NCBI RefSeq assembly: GCF_003590095.1 | Contig: NC_039478.1 | Coordinates: 1,240,001-1,304,000 of the forward strand | DNA from: Trichoplusia ni | Taxonomy: Eukaryota > Arthropoda > Insecta > Lepidoptera > Noctuidae | Reading direction: 5' to 3' | DNA length: 64,000 bases | Shown here: in pieces, positions 1 through 10,400 of the stretch | Numbering within the stretch: the first letter of the stretch is position 1 | How the letters are laid out: every line of letters starts with the position of its first letter | Notes under the pieces: model-generated | The model's database searches: none | Seen by the model: only the letters and a program-made list of their open reading frames with translations | Told to the model about the DNA's origin: nothing | Program-made: the position numbers and the translations under genes

Positions 1-2491
1 CTCCAGAACAGAAAATGCAATTAGATCTATCTATTTTTCTTACTTTTAAAAAGATTTTATAAATATAATAATAATACTGTCGCAAGACACGTATTATTCC
101 CACTGGCAACGCGGGGCCACAATAGGATCATCAGTTACTTTCACCGAAACCTTTTTTCAGCGGTAGCACCAGTCGACCCCATGTAAATGAATTAATAAAA
201 TTCACGCCTGCTTTAGCATCGGCACAGCGTGAACCTTACTTCCATTTGTTGCCAGATGCGAAAAAACTACAGGTGTCGTTTGGGAAGACGTTTGAAGGCT
301 GCGAAAAAGTATTTCAACATTTTTCTTTCTTTTATCTTTGTATACGTTTTTTTTTTTAATTTTCATGTTACCTTAATTGCATATTCTGCTTGAACTTCTA
401 TAAAAATAGAATAGGTTTATTATGAAATTGGAGTATATTTATTACTAAATTGATAAAAAATTGCAATACATAAAACTATTACATTCATTCCAGTTTATAG
501 ACATTCTATAAAATTACTGATTTAATTAAACACCACGAGTTGTCACTAACACACTACAAGAACACACCACTTTAACACTTTATACTTACTACTAGGAATG
601 ATGACTCAAGTTTAAAGTGCCTAAATTTCAAAATATGCTATTGCCCGAAATAGGGGATTATTGATGGTTTTGACGTTCAAACATAATGTGCAGTCCTAAT
701 CCGTTCAAAGAGCAACTTTTTGACAGGTCAAAATTGGCTAAAAAGTCACAATAAGTTCCAAATTCGATTTAAAATGAAATTCGAAGCGAAATACAAACCT
801 ATAACCGTATTCCACTTTGAATTGAATCTGAAACGTATTGGTGTGACTTTTTGGTCAAATTGACGTCATATTTTCTTTCTTAGAACGAACAGAATATAAT
901 GTGGCCCCACAATCACAAGTTTATTGTAAAGATTAATTTTATACTACAATGATCATTTTGTGACGTTGGCACTTTAAACTTGAACTTGTCTAAGACTATA
1001 GATAACGCTTACTCCACACATCGCCGGGGCATCGATATCATTACTGAGGTTCACAACTCACGCACTCGCGATTTTTGGATATACAAAAATATTTAAGTAT
1101 TATTTAAGTTCCGCCAAACAAAATACCCCTTTGCGCGTCAGAGTGCTAGCTAGTACGCCCCGCTCAAGTGTATGCGACGCTCTCAGTATCACAAGATGGT
1201 CGCCCTGAAAGGTTTGCACACGACATAGCAACGCTTCATGAGACGACGTCATAAGCGAAGAAGAATTACTCTTTCTCTGTAAAGCTTTTGCTCGGCGCCA
1301 AAATAGTGAAGTGCGGCGACATGCTGATGTTCTGACGCGAGTTGGGTACGTTGCTTGACGTAACCAAGATTAACTGGTTCACACAAGCAGTTAAGAGATT
1401 AACATTAACAATGTAATTATACTATTAATGTACATATAAGGTGTTAGTAGCTTGATATTGCTGTACTCTGATAAACGTATTAAACTATAAAATATACATA
1501 ATTGCTATCTATCTTTATCATAATATGCGTTTACAAAAATCTAGCGTATGTACTACTGAAATTATTTTTATTAGCTTATTTTAAAGATCAGTGTTGTAAT
1601 AACACTTTATTGCAATAAATGAATAACGGTATTTCACACGCGAAGCCTGCGCGATGTCGATATCTACTTTAGCCTCGACGTGTACTCTCTGCTATTTTAA
1701 GTGTTTGTAACCAACACGTTGAAGGCTAATGTAGGCGAGCATCGGCGACTTGCGTACCGTCGTGCATATTAATAATAATCTAGCGACATGGATTTTACGA
1801 GTAATATTTACCATGTTACACATTTTTATCTTAAATATACATAATAACAGGCTATAACAGAATTTGGTGTATTTAGAGCACAATAACAATAAGTACCTAC
1901 TAGAGTTCAGGATGTAAATATGTAAAAATACCTCAGATAAATACTAAGCAACTATAACTACCAGTGCTATCCTGATTTGTAAGATCACTGAAACTATTTA
2001 TATGCACAATATTATGTTTATAAAATTGAGAAAAATATATATCAATTACGGTTAGTTGTGAACACAATAGCAATGTATGTGCACAGATGTTGATCGATTT
2101 TGGCTTAAAACTATATTAAATGTCTAAGATTATTTGTTTGGTGCGAAGGCGATAAATAATAGTCATAACAGCTCTACTAGCTAGATGAAACGAAATTCTT
2201 ATGGCTTTGTTTCTAACCCTAACGATAGAGCACATCAATATTACATTATTTAGAGAGAGTTCATTTAAGTTGTACATTAATTCAATCAAGGCCAAAATTA
2301 AGAACCTATCAGGTGCTATGAGGGCAGGATTTTGACAGCGTTTGGTTTGTTTAATGCAACGGCAGAGCTATTTAGCGTAAATGTTATTTATACTGCTGGT
2401 GTGAATGAGCTCTTCAGTCAAAATGCTACCTCAGTAGCAAGTGCAAGAATAGGTCAATATTTTCAGCCGTTGTATTCCTTGGGGTATTTGA
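1..2491. other. Gene-free AT-rich flank
   Basis: I see no supportable exon here on either strand. The stretch at about 1020-1390 is richer in GC than its surroundings and could be a promoter or first-exon region of a gene off the left edge, but no splice-consistent reading frame supports that. The 65-codon minus-strand frame at 1692-1889 has no coding character. Confidence 0.5.
606..983. repeat. Possible foldback/MITE-like element
   Basis: A perfect 16-bp inverted repeat, tcaagtttaaagtgcc at 606-621 and its reverse complement at 968-983, brackets about 380 bp. A second, imperfect inverted pair of roughly 45 bp lies inside: aaaaagtcacaataag near 740 and the reverse complement of aaaaagtcacaccaat near 845. 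Nested inverted pairs suggest a decayed non-autonomous DNA element. I could not find a convincing target duplication. Confidence 0.4.
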
Positions 2492-2657
2492 ATGGATTAC
2501 CATTGAAATGAAACTACTTTTACGGATTTTATCGCGGTTTAATTTTAGATTTTAGTTCCCGACGTTTCGAAACCTTTGCAGGTATCATGGTTACGGGCAG
2601 ACTGAGATGGTGTTCGTCTTGACAGAAGATGTTGCTCGTTCTACCTTCATATTTTAA

Positions 2658-3827
2658 TTAATTATTTGTGGTCCGACCTACGCAGTATGAGCTCACTGTG
2701 TCTTGATGTCTTGCAGCGCTGCTCTTGGGTTTGGCCTTGAGTTTATTTATTATTGGATCCCAAGTAGGTGATATCTTCCAGCCATCTTCTCTATTGAAAT
2801 TAGGGTGTTTTTTAATCTCAATAGCCTCGCGAAACATCCTAGGTAGGAATTTGGATTCTTTAGCGAAGATCTGTGGTTGGTCAAATCTAATATAATGGCT
2901 GGAACCTTCAGCATGTTCGGCGACTGCAGACTTCGTTGAGCGGCGGTGTTTGACGTCAGCTATGTGTTCTTTAACGCGGGTCCCTATGCTTCGTTTGGTT
3001 TGACCGATGTAAGAGAGGCCGCAGTCACAATCTAGTTTGTATACTCCTGCATCTTGTAGAGGTATGTGACACTTGACAGATGGTAAGGACTGGCTAATCT
3101 TCTTGGGCGGCTTGAAGTATGTTTTAATTGAAGCTCGCTTCAGGATGTAACCAATCTTGTCAGTGACTCCTCTGACATATGGTAGTACAGCAGGCAAACG
3201 ATCAACAGTGGCTGGCTTCACTCGGTTTCTGTGACGGGGCCGTGGAACTTGGAGCTTGTTGTCTCGCAGTACTTGCTTGACGTGTTGAAGCTCAGCGGCA
3301 AGGTGTCTGTCATCACAGAGTCCGTGTGCTCTCTGAAACAAAGATTTTCCCACGGTAGCTAACTGTTTAGGGTGGTGGTGAGATTCACCGTTTAAGTACC
3401 TATCTGTATGGGTCTTCTTTCGATACACGGTGTGACTTATGGTCTGATCAGGATTCCTTTTAACTAATATGTCTAAGAAGGCAAGAGATTTATTATCCTC
3501 CAACTCCATAGTGAATTGAATTTTGTTATTGATGGAGTTGAGATGTTTTAAAAATGCATTTACTTGACTAGATGGTAAAACTGTGAAAGTATCATCTACG
3601 TACCGTTTGTAGAACCTGGGAGTGAAAGGAGCTGTTTTTAAGGCTGTCTCCTCGAAGTCTTCCATGAATATATCGGCGACTACAGGGGATACAGGCGAGC
3701 CCATCGCTACACCATCTACTTGTACATAGAATTTATTGTTCCACAGTAGGTAGCCAGATGTGAGGCAGTGCTCGAGAAGTTCTGCATATTCTAGAGGTAG
3801 GTTGTTCTCTGCTAGCTTCTTGGAAAG
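2658..3827 (-). CDS. Penelope-like RT/GIY-YIG ORF, 5'-truncated (left arm)
   Basis: The frame reads through the C-terminal half of a Penelope-type reverse transcriptase into a GIY-YIG nuclease domain and stops at 2658. Visible motifs are the QVDGVAMGSPVSP palm block, the catalytic YVDD box followed by TF, the LAFLDILVKR block, and the endonuclease signature GVYKLDCDCGLSYIGQT. The RT copies RNA at the nicked target and the GIY-YIG domain is thought to nick it. The N-terminal half of the RT is missing. An in-frame ATG exists at 3872, but its first 15 codons are antisense of the opposite arm. Authentic element sequence begins in the spacer at about 3827 (KKLAENNLPLE). The copy is not autonomous. 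Confidence 0.85.
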   Translation of the reverse strand, partial: LSKKLAENNLPLEYAELLEHCLTSGYLLWNNKFYVQVDGVAMGSPVSPVVADIFMEDFEETALKTAPFTPRFYKRYVDDTFTVLPSSQVNAFLKHLNSINNKIQFTMELEDNKSLAFLDILVKRNPDQTISHTVYRKKTHTDRYLNGESHHHPKQLATVGKSLFQRAHGLCDDRHLAAELQHVKQVLRDNKLQVPRPRHRNRVKPATVDRLPAVLPYVRGVTDKIGYILKRASIKTYFKPPKKISQSLPSVKCHIPLQDAGVYKLDCDCGLSYIGQTKRSIGTRVKEHIADVKHRRSTKSAVAEHAEGSSHYIRFDQPQIFAKESKFLPRMFREAIEIKKHPNFNREDGWKISPTWDPIINKLKAKPKSSAARHQDTVSSYCVGRTTNN

Positions 3828-3828
3828 C

Positions 3829-4974
3829 AACCTACCTCTAGAATATGCAGAACTTCTCGAGCACTGCCTCACATCTGGCTACCTACTGTGGAACAATAAA
3901 TTCTATGTACAAGTAGATGGTGTAGCGATGGGCTCGCCTGTATCCCCTGTAGTCGCCGATATATTCATGGAAGACTTCGAGGAGACAGCCTTAAAAACAG
4001 CTCCTTTCACTCCCAGGTTCTACAAACGGTACGTAGATGATACTTTCACAGTTTTACCATCTAGTCAAGTAAATGCATTTTTAAAACATCTCAACTCCAT
4101 CAATAACAAAATTCAATTCACTATGGAGTTGGAGGATAATAAATCTCTTGCCTTCTTAGACATATTAGTTAAAAGGAATCCTGATCAGACCATAAGTCAC
4201 ACCGTGTATCGAAAGAAGACCCATACAGATAGGTACTTAAACGGTGAATCTCACCACCACCCTAAACAGTTAGCTACCGTGGGAAAATCTTTGTTTCAGA
4301 GAGCACACGGACTCTGTGATGACAGACACCTTGCCGCTGAGCTTCAACACGTCAAGCAAGTACTGCGAGACAACAAGCTCCAAGTTCCACGGCCCCGTCA
4401 CAGAAACCGAGTGAAGCCAGCCACTGTTGATCGTTTGCCTGCTGTACTACCATATGTCAGAGGAGTCACTGACAAGATTGGTTACATCCTGAAGCGAGCT
4501 TCAATTAAAACATACTTCAAGCCGCCCAAGAAGATTAGCCAGTCCTTACCATCTGTCAAGTGTCACATACCTCTACAAGATGCAGGAGTATACAAACTAG
4601 ATTGTGACTGCGGCCTCTCTTACATCGGTCAAACCAAACGAAGCATAGGGACCCGCGTTAAAGAACACATAGCTGACGTCAAACACCGCCGCTCAACGAA
4701 GTCTGCAGTCGCCGAACATGCTGAAGGTTCCAGCCATTATATTAGATTTGACCAACCACAGATCTTCGCTAAAGAATCCAAATTCCTACCTAGGATGTTT
4801 CGCGAGGCTATTGAGATTAAAAAACACCCTAATTTCAATAGAGAAGATGGCTGGAAGATATCACCTACTTGGGATCCAATAATAAATAAACTCAAGGCCA
4901 AACCCAAGAGCAGCGCTGCAAGACATCAAGACACAGTGAGCTCATACTGCGTAGGTCGGACCACAAATAATTAA
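3829..4974 (+). CDS. Penelope-like RT/GIY-YIG ORF, 5'-truncated (right arm)
   Basis: This is the mirror copy of the left arm, with identical predicted protein from NLPLEYAELLEH to the stop at 4974. The YVDD catalytic box is at 4030-4041 and the GIY-YIG signature starts near 4585. Recognisable element sequence starts at 3829; the upstream in-frame codons from ATG 3760 are antisense of the left arm plus spacer. This arm is about 12 residues shorter at its 5' end than the left arm. No stop or frameshift is seen inside it, which implies a young insertion. Its 3' untranslated part runs to 5131 and then into the 31-bp tail. Confidence 0.85.
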   Translation, partial: NLPLEYAELLEHCLTSGYLLWNNKFYVQVDGVAMGSPVSPVVADIFMEDFEETALKTAPFTPRFYKRYVDDTFTVLPSSQVNAFLKHLNSINNKIQFTMELEDNKSLAFLDILVKRNPDQTISHTVYRKKTHTDRYLNGESHHHPKQLATVGKSLFQRAHGLCDDRHLAAELQHVKQVLRDNKLQVPRPRHRNRVKPATVDRLPAVLPYVRGVTDKIGYILKRASIKTYFKPPKKISQSLPSVKCHIPLQDAGVYKLDCDCGLSYIGQTKRSIGTRVKEHIADVKHRRSTKSAVAEHAEGSSHYIRFDQPQIFAKESKFLPRMFREAIEIKKHPNFNREDGWKISPTWDPIINKLKAKPKSSAARHQDTVSSYCVGRTTNN

Positions 4975-5175
4975 TTAAAATATGAAGGTAGAACGAGCAA
5001 CATCTTCTGTCAAGACGAACACCATCTCAGTCTGCCCGTGACCATGATACCTGCAAAGGTTTCGAAACGTCGGGAACTAAAATCTAAAATTAAACCGCGA
5101 TAAAATCCGTAAAAGTAGTTTCATTTCAATGTCTAACATTCGCGTAAACCTAAGAAACCACTATGGATTACCATT

Positions 5176-7015
5176 TTTACCCCGAGGAATAAAATGATCA
5201 AACAACAAACCTCTATTTATCTGAAAATTTTAAACTATATTTCAAACGCTTAACATATTTTATACATTTTCATTTCATTCTTAGCATTAGAAGTTGCATG
5301 TCCACCGTATACCGCCATACTCTCAGAATCCCGACGAATAATAGATCACTTTAGAATGTCAGTATCTTAAAACCGCAATATAAAATAAGCTAATCTATGG
5401 CATATTGTTGAATTATGTCGCAATCCTTTAAAACACATTTCAGATTTAACGCGAACACATGTAATAAAATTCATTAGATCTCGGGATACACTCTTTAACC
5501 GTTCAAATCAAGTCCTCATATGTCCTTATAAAATAAAACAGAATTACGTTGACGTACTTCACGTAAAACGTAAAAAGTTCATGGTAAAGTCAGTTTACAT
5601 ACTAGTTTAAAAAAAACTATCATATAAAAATACTTATGTCAATGATTATGGACTGTATCAAACCAATTGATTTTTTTGGAACCAGGAAAACCATAACACC
5701 AAAACGTTTGTAGTAATCAATAAGTAATAATCGCATTCCGTCATGACAATTTTTGGTCATTACTAAAACTATTCTAGCCAGAGTTGATAAATATACAATA
5801 ATGTCTTTGGACTATTTTCCTTATATTCATACAATTACTCTTCTAAAACAGATTAATCTAGCTTTCTATTAAATCTATATTGTGTTTAGTGCTGAAAACA
5901 TTGTTATACACGCAGGCGGTGATCAGCCTTGCTATTACTTATAAATAAGCGTAAAACAGACAACGGACATTGGCATCGCTGAATGTATATCAATCGTCAT
6001 AAATCACACAGGTTGATGTCGTTGTAACACTTACAATAATCTCTCATTGTATGGAAGGCAGTAAACTTTAATATATCAAAGTCTCTATTGTCCATAAATT
6101 ATATTTGTTTACTGCCAATAACACAACTATAAAATATAGAAATCTGTAATAAGTCTTCGAAACGTTTTACATACTCGATTTCTTCGTTAGCGATGCAAAC
6201 CAGGTTTAAGGCACAACAACATCAATTTTGACACTACGACGAGCGAATATATATGTTAATGTACAACATAATAATATTGCCATGAAAATTGTGAATATTT
6301 AAAACATCTCGAAGACTAATAATGCTATTATTTTAATAATCCTTTCGTATAAAAATATTTTGATTGGCTGATTCTTGCCATGTACAGTCACGAGCATAAA
6401 TATACTACTATGGGCACATCGGCATCGATTTTGTTACCTGTTCGAACTAAAATAGACATAATATAATGTTTCAGACGCATCATATTACAGTGAAAACCTT
6501 CCAAAGCAAAAAGATGTGAAGCTCTAAAACATTGTTTTTTTGTATTGCATAGTTATTACTATGAGATGCTAATGAACCATCAGCTATTTGTGCTATATTT
6601 GAGCAGACAGATAGCCAACTGGTCCTTTGGACGAATAAAAATGCAGTTTTACTTAGTTACTTAAGGCTTTAACCTTGGTGTGACTTTTGTTTAAAAACCA
6701 ATGTGAAACAAAAATAAAGATTACTAAACCATATAGAAGGGGACCATATCCATCGTTTATTTATTTAATATGTGTTTGTATAAAATATATATATTTGTTA
6801 ACCTTCAATACCTAAAGAAACTGAGTTTAGTAAAAATATGTTTATGCTCATGACTACTGAAACTTATTAATATGTGCCTTAAATTATCTCCTTATATAAT
6901 CATTAAACAATACATTAGCATAGATCATATTTGTTTAGTAACTCACTTATTGCTTGATATTATTAATGACTTAAGAGGAACAAAGACAGCACAAACTAAT
7001 ACACGGAAACATTTA
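5176..7015. other. AT-rich intergenic DNA
   Basis: I found no gene here. A TTTATT pair at 6756-6765 (AATAAA on the minus strand) could serve as a polyadenylation signal for the CCCH gene, about 570 bp past its stop, but this is a guess from the motif alone. Confidence 0.4.
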
Positions 7016-7166
7016 TAGCCCAGGAATAGTAGACTTTTCTATCAAGAAAAATATCCATTACTTAATAAAATTTAAATAATAACTCATGTGGAACTAGGTA
7101 CATATTGAATTGAATGGATATTTTTCATAAGCAGATAGAATGATTAGTCTACCATTTCCTGGGCTA
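7016..7166. repeat. Hairpin-forming MITE-like repeat
   Basis: The segment begins tagcccaggaa and ends ttcctgggcta. The arms, about 7016-7060 and 7113-7166, pair imperfectly for about 45-50 bp, including a second well-matched block gaaaaatatccatt and its complement. Several small indels separate the blocks. It lies just downstream of the CCCH-gene stop, probably in the 3' UTR or the adjacent spacer. No target duplication was recognised. Confidence 0.55.
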
Positions 7167-7329
7167 ATTAATTTTATACATTTTCATAATTATATTTGAG
7201 GTAGGCTAAAATAGTGACGTCATTAATATTTATCAACTCTGAACTGAAAACGGAGGACATATTATAGAAGTATCGCCTACTTAGTGCAAGCTCCTTGTAG
7301 CGCACTGAGCACACGCACTTCTACATACA

Positions 7330-7422
7330 TCACGAAGAGTCCGGTGGTACGGAAGGGTTGCCATTGCTCAGGAGAATCTTTGCCAGAATAGCAGTCACGT
7401 TGGCGGGATTGGCGAGCATGCT
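7330..7422 (-). CDS. CCCH gene, terminal exon 9
   Basis: A 93-nt exon encoding SMLANPANVTAILAKILLSN and then GNPSVPPDSS with a TGA stop at 7332-7330. The hydrophobic helix looks like a small protein-protein contact segment. Confidence 0.85.
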   Translation of the reverse strand, partial: SMLANPANVTAILAKILLSNGNPSVPPDSS

Positions 7423-10400
7423 CTGAAACTAAAATATTTTAATTGATTAGTCTTATTGGCTGAAAACAAACAAATTTAAATAATCAGATCCTATTAGAGA
7501 ACAAATATTGAAAGGTTAGTCCCATTTTAGATTGATAAAATTATTGCCTAATTCTTGGGTTCGACTTTGTTTACATATATTATTAATTATTTTCAAAATC
7601 GGCATTTAACAAATCTTGACAATTAGAAATTGCATTTAAATAATTACCAAGTTAGTTTCTTCTCCATTATGAGGGATCCTTATGTTTCCTGCTATTATCC
7701 TATTTATATTCTCAACCAGCATCTGAAAACAAGAACAGCAAATGATTTTTAATAGGTCCGACGCAGTGAGGTTTTAGATATATGCTAAACAAATTATAGG
7801 AAACAGTATTTTATGAGTCCATAATTTTAAGATAACCTCGTAACAAAGCTTATATCATCAGCTGATCAAAGCCTGCATAATATTGCATAACATTAGGATC
7901 CTAACATTTTTTTTCTTACTTTGAATAGCTTTTTAAGAGCAAGGTACAAGTGTTATTTAAAATGTAGCTTACTAGCTTGTCATAACTCAAACATTATATT
8001 TATTACATTTTAATCGATATTCACATCTATTCATGGCATAAACCAATTTTTGAAATGTATTAATAGTTGTGCACTAATGAGTAAAGCGATAACGATATTT
8101 TATATAATTACCTTATCCTCCTTTTCTGGATTGATATTTAAACCATTATTGCCGGAAGGAGTCTTCTGAAACAAATAAGAAATAATTAGCGATTCAAATG
8201 CAGTATCGCATCTGTATCCTGCTTTTAGTCAGCAATAAATTAAATTAATTTAATAATAATGGCCGGTACTCACAGGTTTGAACAGAGTTACGAGCACAGT
8301 GTACAACCGGCTACTCTTTTTATTAAGAGCTGCAATTTTGTTGTTCATGTCTTCTGTGGAGCGCATCATCTTCTCCACCTTGAACTTGTTGTACTGATAT
8401 CTGTAAAACATATGGAAGGCACATATTAAGTAATGCTACTGTTACACTACATCATTTTCAAAAATCTAGCTCTACATAAGTTTTTAAAAATCGCAAAAAA
8501 CTTGCGAGTGCTAATCATTTAAAAAAGTATAATTTGCCAATTAGCTGCTTTTAGTATGTTTCGATTCGCTATTCTTAGATCTTTAAAGTTATGTTAGTTA
8601 AACTAGCTTTAAACACAACATATTTATGCATCGACACGCAATATAGTAAATAAAAGCAGTTCAGGAAATTTTATCAAAAACTTGGTTATTCTTTAATAAT
8701 ATCATAATGCCATATTTATGCTTAGCTTTGTAAAATTACTTTAACAAAAAGCCAGCTGTTCGTAACCCGCGGTTAAGTAAAAACATCTTGAAATTTAAAC
8801 GCATATGTATTCGCATTTTGTTTAAGTATACTTAAATAAGACAAGCTCACAGCGTTTTAGATAGTATTGAGCATTTATTGCATTTCATTATCCTACAATC
8901 ACAGGTGCAGTTATAAGTCATTCGTCAGGAAAGGGCGTTACTTGACCCCGTGTTCTGAACAGCAACAGCTAAGAGTTGCAAAATTATACCTGAACTCATT
9001 ATTATCGCAACTTTTGCATTTCTTTGCGAGAGGCTCACTCGAGTCGATGTCGCGCGGAGAGCTGCTGACTGGAGACAAAAGCAACAAATAATTACAATCG
9101 CTTTGCGTGCATTATCTTGACAAAAGTAATCAACAGTCCTCAAAAACAGTTTTAAATTTTCATGTTCTTTAATGAGTAGCGAATTGACAAAAGACAATAA
9201 AAAATATATTCTTTACTATGTGGTATTATTATTCTCCGAAATATTATGAGATACTCAAAAAATACACAATAATCATATGGCGACAAGCAAGTGTTTATGA
9301 TATACAAAAATGTGAACGAATTCAATGTGCTATAATAAATCTGTTAGTTATTACATTCAATTTGGGTAGCAGAGTTGCAAGTATATAAACTAAGATAATC
9401 AACAATTACTTTTATAATTTTGCAGGAACTTAAGCTTTGTTTATATCAATTGCTCATGTAATGCTAAGCATATTATAGAAAACATTGCAAAATTATTTTT
9501 TTGGCAATAGACAAAATAGTAAGAAAAGTGGAGAAATATATATTCTAAACATATTAATAGATTTAATCATACTAAAAATAATATTCGCAATTAAAAAACT
9601 ATTTCATTAAATGGAAACAATCCATGAGTTAATAAGTTATAGCACAAAATAATAAGGGCATAAAATACACTTGCTCCATACACGAGACTAAACTTAATCA
9701 AATGACGTCAGTGTATGTGTATCTTTACCCTAACAATTAATATTTTTTACAAACGTTGTTGAAAAGATATATATATTTAAAATCGCTTGGCATAAGTTTA
9801 ATATTGAAAATATACATACAGTCATCGCTATCGCTCCACTCGCGTTTAGGGGAGCTGGATGATGTAACTCCGGTTCTGAAAATATTCGTGTCACCCGTAA
9901 TTTCTAATGATGGGGCTGGGGCACACGTCAACACGGGTCCAGGAGTAATGCTAGAATAAAATTCAATATTCGTTTAATTCTCACTTACGGTTATTATTGA
10001 TGATCATTAATTATTATATTTACCATGGCATCGTTTGCGGAGGTGGACCATTTGCGAATACTTGAGAAACATCAGTGGCTGTTTCTGAAACAAACCATAT
10101 AACAATACAAATTAGACAAAAATATTCTCGTCTATTAGATGCATTCTTACAAAAAACGTATGAATTGTATCATTTAAATATGTCACATAAGCTTATGCAG
10201 AAATACAAAGGATACATAAATAATTATTGTATTTTTTTAAATATTTATGTCTTACCTTCTGGCGGGGGCGGCGGTGGTGGTGGTTGCAAAACATTGGTTT
10301 CCTTGAGGTGGGCTAATGTGTGAGGTGGCAAATATCCAGTTCTAAAAAAATGCTCTTTCTCAAATACTGTAGCATGTACAAATTTGCATTTAGGATAAGT

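Larger units (their letters stand above)
2505..5162. mobile_element. Inverted (head-to-head) Penelope-like element pair
   Basis: Two copies of the same 3' part of a Penelope-like retroelement lie in opposite orientation around a centre at 3816. The arms pair 2501-3804 with 3828-5131, leaving a 23-bp spacer at 3805-3827. They are nearly identical; the one difference I spotted is 2592 against 5040. Each arm encodes the C-terminal half of the reverse transcriptase plus a GIY-YIG endonuclease. The whole structure is bracketed by a perfect 13-bp direct repeat, atggattaccatt, at 2492-2504 and 5163-5175. The right end carries 31 extra bases (5132-5162) that the left end lacks, which recalls the one-sided tail known for Penelope-like elements. 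Direct repeats outside the palindrome favour a real insertion over an assembly artefact. Confidence 0.9.

Noticed and set aside
5040..5131. Possible hammerhead ribozyme in the Penelope-like 3' region
   Set aside because: A GAAAC and gtc are present near gtttcgaaacgtcgggaa, but I found no ctgatga-type core 5' of them and no proper stem III.
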